Part shown: positions 53,101 through 64,000 of the stretch, in pieces
How positions within the stretch are numbered: position 1 is the first letter of the stretch
Layout of the letters: each line of letters starts with the position of its first letter
Assembly: GCA_037957365.1 (NCBI GenBank)
Contig: JARHVA010000459.1
Span: 4,711,001 to 4,775,000, forward strand
DNA: 64,000 nt
From: Torreya grandis
Taxonomy: Eukaryota; Streptophyta; Pinopsida; Cupressales; Taxaceae
Direction: 5' to 3'
Position numbers and translations under genes: made by a program
The notes under the pieces: generated by a model
Database searches by the model: none
Told to the model about the DNA's origin: nothing
Seen by the model: the letters and a program-made list of their open reading frames with translations, nothing else

Positions 53101-54938
53101 AAAATTAGAGAGTAGATTCATGGGGTCCTCATATACTAGGGGAAGTTGAATAAGGTTGTATAATTTAATTTATTGACATTATTTTTATAGTTCAATCCTT
53201 TAGGGATATGAATAATCTTTAAGAGGTCATGCATGTCTAAACCTACTTAAACCAATCTTAATGATGTGATGGAGGAAAACTTGAGAAAAACGCATCTAAA
53301 TTCCATGGATTGGAATATAAAACACCTTTAAGACATTATTAACTTCAATTATACCCCCAACATGTAATTTATATGTATACTAAGTTGTATGGATTCATAA
53401 AAAACATACTTTTGAAAGGTTTTAGGCTTAACATATGGTTCTAGACATGTTGAACTAATGAAGAACACTCAAGAGGTTAGTTTGGATATCCATACATCTT
53501 CTTAGACTATAATATACACTTAATTTCCCCTAATATTTATTTTATAAGTCTACATGAAGAAGGCATTTTAAGATGTGCTTGTGATGGAGAAACAAGGTCA
53601 CATTGAGAGGTTAGGAACAATATAAATCAACCAATCCCATTTCCATAGCATCAAACATTTATCAAGTCCCAAATATGTCTACCATAGCTAAAATAATCTC
53701 CTATGGAGTTCTTATGATCACTTAAGAGAGCTAAAGTCAATTAATTAAGCATTTTTACCTAGTAGGTCTATTTGGTCAACAACATAATATGAATATTGAC
53801 ATAGAGGGATAATCGAGAGAGTAAATGTAGGACCATAACATCCTTGTAACTACCTCATGGATGTGATTAGGAATATTTCATGTCCATTATAGAGGATGGG
53901 GTAGTTTTCCAAGCCTTATAGTCATACAAGAGAGAGGTAGGCCAATTAATGATTTATGGAGGCTAAGATGTACCACATTTCTACTTATAACTATTAAAAC
54001 GAGAGGTGGTTGACCAAATTGGCATGATCATGCTTTGAATGGGGTTAACCAAGACTAAATTAGATCCTATCCACTACACCTCAATTCCAAAAAAATTATT
54101 GAAGACTACCAAATATCCAAGGCAATGCATAGAGAGAGCATGGAGCTTTTATTAATGCTTGTAACTAATGGTGGAGTGAATGAGGATCATCGTGTCATCT
54201 CATCCCAAATTATATGATATATTATCATCTTCTTCCCTTTTATTAATATATAAATTGAGGAAATAATGGCATTGTATGCATCCATTAATTGAGTATGAAG
54301 AAATTATACCCAAATCTGTACCTTATAACCTTCTGAATCAATAAAATGACTCTTTTAGATTCTCTTTATAGTTTAGTGTGTTATATGCTTATTGATTTAT
54401 ATAAGTGGTGAATACTTATCTGATTATAGGTCCTTGTTCTCACCTAGTTGCTATAAAATTATCCTAAATGGGTCATATGAAGTGTATAAATGTTAGTGAT
54501 TATGTTTGAACTACTATCTTATTGGTAGTGTCTTGAATCAGACCTCTTACCCATCACCTTAAAGTTAAAACCATGTATCACAACCATCATGTGAAGCAAT
54601 AATTCTTAGGATTCTCTTGGAGAACATGTTTCAATCATTATTCCTTATTTGATTCACAAAGTATTGTTGAAGGGTCAGTTAGAGTGAGTACAATATGTTG
54701 GTGCATCACCTCCCCTTATCTTAGGTTTTGTCTCAAGTATTTCCCTATCACTTTTCATCTAAAAGTTAGTATATTTAGGAAATAATACATAATAAATGTA
54801 TTAGGGGATCTATCCCTAAAACTAAAGGTTCACCTCATCAACTAGACCACCCACACCTATATTTGATCCCATTGTATCATCTGGATGAGTTAGGATTGAA
54901 ACATCACTTCCTTAAGGGTGTAATATAGATTGATAATG
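50140..54938 (+). repeat. 3' LTR of the LARD-like element
   Basis: 4.8 kb, starts TGTTGATAATTTG. The segment at about 54185-54515, absent from the 5' LTR, contains TATATAAA (54247-54254) and AATAAA (54340-54345), about 90 bp apart. Confidence 0.82.
54247..54345 (+). promoter_or_regulatory. Putative TATA box and polyadenylation signal of the LARD-like LTR
   Basis: TATATAAA at 54247-54254 and AATAAA at 54340-54345 are spaced as in a compact plant LTR U3/R region. In AT-rich DNA such motifs also occur by chance. Their absence from the 5' LTR because of the deletion is visible. Confidence 0.4.
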
Positions 54939-55522
54939 ACTAGTATGATAATTTCCTTAAGTGGATTTAATGTGTTTGAGATTAGAAATCTATGTAATTA
55001 AAACTTAGGATTGTTGCAAATGTTTGTATGTAGAAGTAGGGAAAATTAGGGATTGATAACCTTAATTATTCACAACTTGTTCTGAGTTTGAATGTGTAGT
55101 TTTCATTTGATATCCATCTAGTGGTTAGAGGGATAAAACTCATGTATTTATACTATAATGATTATTTTTTAGGTGATAAAATAGGTTTAATCTGACCCTA
55201 GGAGGTTTTAGTTTTTCAAGGATATTTATTTGGGTAAAAGAAAGGAAAAAACATTAGCACCATTTTTGGGACACTAGTTCTATGTGGCTCTAGTGTCCTT
55301 ACTATGGAACTAGTGTATAATTGGTAGAACACTAGGAATGAAGTGTTAGGATTAGGAAATGAGGGTTTATGAATTCTTTAGGGATGACTAAGGATGCCTT
55401 TGGCCCACATAAAGGTTGGATAAGTGTGATAATAGGCTCCAAGATAGGTCTAGGTCCAAGCTAAGGATACGTAGTCTCAAATAGAATTATTATCACTCAA
55501 ATACCACTTTTAGTTGATTCCA
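54939..55522 (-). repeat. 5' LTR of the tRNA-Trp-primed element, right part
   Basis: Aligns with about 36855-37450 of the 3' LTR and ends TTGATTCCA. Begins with the second ACTAG of the nested insertion. Confidence 0.82.
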
Positions 55523-55527
55523 GTTAT
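55523..55527. repeat. Target-site duplication GTTAT, right copy
   Basis: Exact match to 36235-36239. Confidence 0.8.
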
Positions 55528-58914
<3,387 letters not shown>

Positions 58915-61505
58915 CTGGAGAGCACCCTACTTGAAGATGTGTAAAACAAACCCTCTCTCTAGCTAATACAATTGGAACTTACTAAGAGTGTGGGTGACTC
59001 TGTATTGATAAGAACCTCTATAGAGGGCTGGTTTTCTTAAGATTTATCTTTAAAAACTAAACTCTTTTGATTTTTTGGGATGAAAAGGGAGAAAGAAACT
59101 GAAATGAAAAATCCTATCTAATTGGGTGATGCACTTGAATGATTGGTATTATCTAAAATATTTTTAAAACTAAGTAAGATACACATATGAATCTAAAATA
59201 AAACTCTAAATTCAATTTTGAACATTAATGTTTTAAAAGGACCGAAATAAGTTTGCAAAGCAAATTGAAATCCTAGCCATTCAAATGACCTATAGAGGAT
59301 GAAATTTTCACAGCAGGTGTGGAAAGGACATAAAAAAATGGAAATTATATGACACTTTTATCATGGTACATATTCAAATTACACTCTATTCTGATCCAAA
59401 AAACATATGCAAAAAATCTTCTTTATTTGATAAATGGTGTCAATTACAATTTCTTCTATGTTTCAGGAATTCTTGAAAAATAACTTTAAAAGCCATTATA
59501 TAAGTATAAAACCTTAAATAAATCCAATTTCATATGTAAAATAGAATTATTAGTCTTATTTCAGTTAAAATAAGACTAAAATCCTTTTAAAATATAAAAT
59601 AAAGGCTTCAAAATCTTCCATGTCTTCAAACATTTCATGTTCTTCATTTTTGGCATAAAATTGAGAAGTGGTGGGCCCATGTTGACTTGTAAACCTTCCT
59701 TTCATGAAAATAATGAAATAAATTGGAATATAAATCCATATTAAAGGTGGTTTTAATTTATTTAATTTCCTTATCTTTCATGAAAAGCATAGGAGATGCA
59801 TGAAACTAGTCAAACTAGTCAACCAAAGAGATCTGACCCTTAAGGACTAGTTAACTCAACTTGCATGAATTGAAACTTGTGGATTGAATTTAGAATTATA
59901 TATAAATTTAAAAAACATATATTTCATGTGATAATTCATTTTATATATTTTTAATGCCATTCTTTACTTGTTTGATTGACCGATTAAGCCTATTAGGCTA
60001 ATTAGGCCTAATAGCCGTCTTCTTACATTTAGAATCTATTAAACCTAAAAAGAGATGACATAAAACCTGAAAAAATAATTAAATATACCTATAAAAAAAA
60101 ATCATCATAATATATTTGATTTTGATGAGAAAACACTCGCCATTCAGTCAACAGGGTTGACTAGGCCTATTTTGCTTCATTTTCTTGCAGACTGACCATT
60201 TTGATTGAGCTAGTTGGGACACTTATGAAATTATTTATGAATAAATTAAAATATAATGTTTAATAAAAAGTATTAATATTTTATCTACATTTATTATATT
60301 TTATTTAAGTGTCATGTACTTTATTTTACATGTTTTTTTTCACCAAAAACATGATTTCTACCCTGACCCATACAATTCTATGCATAAAAATGACATTTAT
60401 GGAATCCTATCTGAGTTTAATTAAAAATTTAAAAGTTTTATCTTGATACAATATTATTTTATGTTACTAAAATCAACTTTTTACAAAACTAGTTTTTTGA
60501 GGGTTTAGGAGGGCTTTAAAGTTGAATCTTCAAAATGAATGTTCATGAAGTACATACCTCCAAATATAAAAATATTTAAATTTATTTGAATAAAATTTAC
60601 CACCATAAAATACATAAAAATATTGATTTCCCATGAAAAAAATATGAAAATTTATCACATAAAGAAATTTGCCTGTGGGGTTTTGACTGCATTCTGAGCT
60701 ACCTACACTCTTAACGATTATTTATAAATGACAGCCCATAAAATAGTATTAATTTTTAAATAATTATAAATAAATATGGGTCCTAAAAATATACTAATAT
60801 ATTTTATAAAAACTCCACATGTGGTTAAATATATGAGTATCTAAATAGGAGGCTTGGAAGGGTGTCTAGAATTGTAAAAAATGAAAAAATCACCAAAATG
60901 AAAATATCTCTTCACCTAATTCCAAATGAATAAAAAAATAATAATTATGTATATAACATACTATAAAAACACTTTGAAAATACATTTTTCTTGAAAACTA
61001 AAAAAACCCTTTTTGGCCTATATGTCTGTTTGCTTGCAAAACCCTATATGAGCATGGTTTGCTTAAAATTTGAAGTTTTTACACTCTTTAAAGGTATAAT
61101 TATGATTTAAAAATATAATTTAATTATTTTTAAACTTTTACCTAGACTTAAAAGCTTTTTTAGCACTCTAGAATGATGTGTACTCCAATGGTGATCTCCA
61201 ACGAACATGCTGAGGAATGTTAAAAAAATAAAGTTTCTCCACTTATCCAATGGCCATGAATTTATTTTTAAAAGTTTAATAAATTCATGATGATCTTATG
61301 TAAAAAATTTTAGGTCTTGAAACCACATTAAGCTCTCAAAATCCTCAATTTTATTCAAAATTCTCCCCTTGTGCATGGACTATTTGCATATTTGAACTTG
61401 ACAAATTGATCAGTTGAAATTTATGAAAAGTTATAGTGGAAATATTTAGGAAATTTTATAATGATATTGGTAGTAATTTGACTGTGATAGGTCAAATTAC
61501 TAACA
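58915..61505 (-). repeat. 3' LTR of the right-end element
   Basis: About 2.6 kb. The left edge TGTTATCACTC is shared with the second copy at 63952; plus-strand CA at 61504-61505 gives the other edge. Only about 50 bp of the partner LTR lie in the window, so length and identity cannot be checked. Confidence 0.55.
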
Positions 61506-61789
61506 ATTTTGGTGACTTTCAGGGGTTGACCAGTCTATTGGTCAAAAAACTCAAAAAAATGGGCTATGAAAAAATTGATATACACTAAATATTGGAAGAT
61601 ATTTTGTAAGAAAAGACACAAACAAGAAAAATAACATAAACAAAAAAAAACATGTTCATGTGTGTACTTAGAGGAATGAACAACAATAACTGGAAAGGAA
61701 AAAAACAAATAAAAGCATGTACAGATATGCACTTAGAAGAAAGAAACAATAAGAAGTCGACTATGTAAAAAATAACCTCTAACTTGTTG

Positions 61790-63780
61790 GCCCTCCTAGA
61801 TCAAATGGAAATCTATTTGATGCATCATATAACTTTTAAACATGATTGCTTGCTTTTGATAGCCCTCTTCTGCAAATGGGATCACTTATATGTTCATGTG
61901 TTCTGGGTGATGTAGCTAGGCCTCCAAATTCCATTATTAAATGCATAGATTGAAGATATGGATCTAGGATCCAATCATATTCCTCCCATATTCTCCTTTA
62001 TTTCATCAAAATTTCTATCTCTACCTCATTCATAGTCTGATCATTATTTGACACATTCTCATTTAATAATTGTATTAGCAATTCAGCTAGTATACCTCGA
62101 TTGATGTCTTCATTTGACTCCATTCAAAGTGATACTTTATCAAAGTATTTATATCCCTGATCAGCATAAAAACATGGAAATAATATGACTTTAATTTATT
62201 CTTTATGAACAATTATAATAGTACTCTTTACAAGACATTCATCAATCTCCACTTGGGGTGGAGACAGACTATTAAACTTTGCATAAAAACTCTCCAAAAC
62301 ATCCCAAAAGGACTTTTCATCTTGATCAATTGAAAGGACATGAAATTCATTAGTATTCTTATGATTTGAAGCATGTTGATTACATATTTATACCTTTTGG
62401 ATGAAGTCAAATGAAATTTATTAATCTATTGCGCTTATCTCATCTTTATCAGGAAAATTCTCCATCTTAGCACTGGCTCTATGTGAGTTGTATTCATGGC
62501 TATCTTTTGAAGAAATATTTGTTTGTAGTTCATCTATCTCAACTGCTAAAAAATCTAGAGAATCCTCCTATAAGTCATCTTCTTATTCATCATGGAAAAC
62601 TAAATCATTTTTTTCCTTGCTAAGTGGTGTCCCAACTATGATTTCTTCTTCTTGATCATTGGAATTATCATCATCCACTCTCTTTAGTTGCATCTTCTTC
62701 ACTTGCCTCATAAAGAAGAGGTTCTTTCTCCAAGAGTGGCATGGTAAAACCCTATAAGTATTTAATAAGATGTGAAATATCTATAGAATTAACCATAGAT
62801 ACCTGATTTTACTCATGAGACTGCTCTTCTTAGATCACCTTCACCTCATCTCTTTGCACTTTTTCTTGAATGGATTTCCATGAAGGAAAGGATTTAGTAT
62901 TATGAGGGGGAATGGATGAAGGCTAAATGATCTCTTTCCTGAATTTAGCATCTTGAGTGATCATCAATTATTCCTCTTTCTTGCTTAATTCCATGATTTA
63001 TTTCCAAGATGGGAAAGATAAAGGCTCTTTTTTGACCTTTTGATTTTGGTTCTCCTCCTCTTTCCTTGTCTTTAGCTCCAACTCTCTGATCTACTTATCA
63101 ATATTCTCCTATAATATCTTCTCTTTAAAGTGTTCAGTGATCTCAACAATAGGCTGTGTCATAATAATCTCCTTTCTTTAACAGTTCTCTTGGATAGAAC
63201 TCTAAGAAGAGAAGGTCTAAGAAACATATGAAAAAATTGGCAAACTCAAAGGGGCTCTTGGAATGGTCTCTTGAGAAGGAATGGATGGCATATAAGAAGA
63301 ATGAGGCTGAACCTATTATTCCTTAAAGACTTTTAGTTTGTCTTCAATACTTTGAATGTAACCACCTACATCCATCATCAGACCAATGAGATTAACCCAA
63401 TTTTCCCTCTTAACAGGTGTCCATTACTCTTTTATTTTCTGCAATGACTCTCTTAGATGATGGATCTGGTGAGTAGGATTATCTTGGACATAATATCTCT
63501 ATGAGTACAACTCTAGTGGATGCTTTCCAAGGATTACTAAAATTTGTTTAATTACTGGTATGGATTGGGTAGTTACAAAATGGCCATGATTAGGTTGGCT
63601 AGATGGGGAGGATGGCTCATGATAAGACTGGTACAGGTCATTATTATTATATAATAGTTGTTTATAGGGAGGATCAAGGTAGTACTCTTGTATATATGAC
63701 TGATATAGATCATCATACTCCTGTTGAGGATCATAGTGTGTTTGGTCATACTAATCATAGTGAGGATAATATGGATCCAT
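61790..63780 (-). pseudogene. Relic of an unknown ORF (about 660 codons) in the right-end element
   Basis: Reads from ATG at 63780 on the minus strand (MDPYYPHYD, then EYDDLYQSYIQEYYLDPPYK), a Tyr/Pro/Gln-rich start like that of the ORF at 47795-49870. Coil-like Glu/Lys-rich stretches with a repeated SFPSWK motif follow at about 62870-63020. One frame change occurs near 62675. Then come LSIDQDEKSFWDVLESFYAK (about 62270-62330) and the end RFPFDLGGPTS with a TAG near 61790. Many stops stand where Gln, Arg or Trp would fit. No known family was recognised. The shared order of motifs with the other element supports real coding ancestry. Confidence 0.65.
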
Positions 63781-63914
63781 ACTAAAACAAACTATTTGAG
63801 ATCATTAGTAAGACAAATACTAAAATTAATCAAAATTCAAATGATACTTAATGTTCATAACCAACTTTGATTTCCTGAAAGTTACACTGATCTTTTGGAT
63901 GCCTCCAAAGGCTA

Positions 63915-63946
63915 ATGTGTAGAATGATGTCCCACCATGCATGCCA
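63915..63946 (-). other. PBS-like site of the right-end element
   Basis: Minus strand TGGCATGCATGGTGGGAC stands a few T residues inside the LTR edge, as a PBS should. It is nearly identical to the string at 30116-30134 in the Tat-type element. tRNA not assigned. Confidence 0.45.
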
Positions 63947-63951
63947 AAAAA

Positions 63952-64000
63952 CTTTATCACTCTGGAGAACACCCTACTTGAAGATGTGTAAAACACACCC
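63952..64000 (-). repeat. Start of the second LTR (5' LTR), truncated by the window
   Basis: Matches 58915-58962 with a few differences. The expected TG edge reads CT here. Confidence 0.65.

Larger units (their letters stand above)
43078..54938 (+). mobile_element. Large LTR element with very long LTRs and a single unknown ORF relic (LARD-like)
   Basis: Direct repeats 43078-47549 (4.47 kb) and 50140-54938 (4.80 kb), about 80% identical in the parts compared, surround a 2.6-kb interior. ACTAG stands exactly before the left edge (43073-43077) and exactly after the right edge (54939-54943). The 3' LTR starts TGTTGATAATTTG; the 5' copy has TTTTGATAATTTG. Ends are eroded from CA to TG or TA. The interior carries the relic of one plus-strand ORF and no RT or integrase, as in large retrotransposon derivatives (LARDs), which depend on other elements. 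A string TATGGGAC just after the 5' LTR may be an eroded PBS. No clear PPT is left before 50140. Confidence 0.82.
58915..64000 (-). mobile_element. Minus-strand LTR element with unknown ORF, cut by the window end
   Basis: Sequence at 58915-58962 (TGTTATCACTCTGGAGAGCA onward) recurs at 63952-64000, so a second LTR begins there and leaves the window. The left LTR is taken as 58915-61505. Its right edge is placed by similarity to the start of the LARD-like LTR (minus strand TGTTAGTAATTTG against TGTTGATAATTTG). Between the LTRs lies one long minus-strand ORF relic and no RT or integrase. It appears to be related to the LARD-like element at 43078-54938 through this ORF and the LTR ends. Confidence 0.65.

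Overview
The window reads as intergenic DNA from a plant with a large, repeat-swollen nuclear genome. A gymnosperm or another giant-genome seed plant is my inference; the sequence does not name the species. It is strongly AT-rich, CpG is scarce, and no host gene, tRNA or rRNA gene could be supported. Nearly all recognisable content is LTR retrotransposons, most of them old, broken and nested. Apparently long open frames inside the TG and TA repeats are artefacts. Boundaries below were found by eye from paired LTRs, primer-binding sites (PBS), polypurine tracts (PPT) and target-site duplications (TSD).

Block 1 (1804-31459): an old Ty3/gypsy element of Tat type on the minus strand. From right to left it has a 5' LTR (30138-31459), a PBS-like site, gag (about 27.7-29.3 kb), protease, reverse transcriptase, RNase H, a second RNase H-like domain, integrase (pol ends at 20925), an antisense (plus-strand) plant-mobile-domain ORF (17.5-18.7 kb), a PPT and a 3' LTR (1804-3170). 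Its 3' part was later split by a younger Athila-type Ty3/gypsy element on the plus strand (4639-17046). That element has 1.44-kb LTRs of roughly 92% identity, the exact TSD AATGT, a tRNA-Asp-type PBS, gag-pol, an extra ORF of roughly 870 codons after pol, and a PPT.

Block 2 (36240-55522): a second old minus-strand LTR element with 1.2-kb LTRs, exact TSD GTTAT, a PPT touching the 3' LTR and a PBS matching the 3' end of plant tRNA-Trp. I found no gag or pol in its 5-kb interior. A large element (43078-54938, plus strand, LTRs of about 4.5-4.8 kb, exact TSD ACTAG) is inserted in its 5' LTR. That insert has only a short interior, with the relic of one long ORF of unknown family. Its 5' LTR lacks about 330 bp that in the 3' LTR hold a TATA-like box and an AATAAA signal.

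Block 3 (58915 to beyond the window end): a minus-strand element, cut by the window end, with a 2.6-kb LTR. Its ORF relic appears homologous to the unknown ORF of the large insert in block 2. The shared ORF of two otherwise gag/pol-less elements is the most interesting signal here. The remaining stretches (1-1803, 31460-36234, 55528-58914) are unassigned AT-rich DNA with microsatellites and palindromes.
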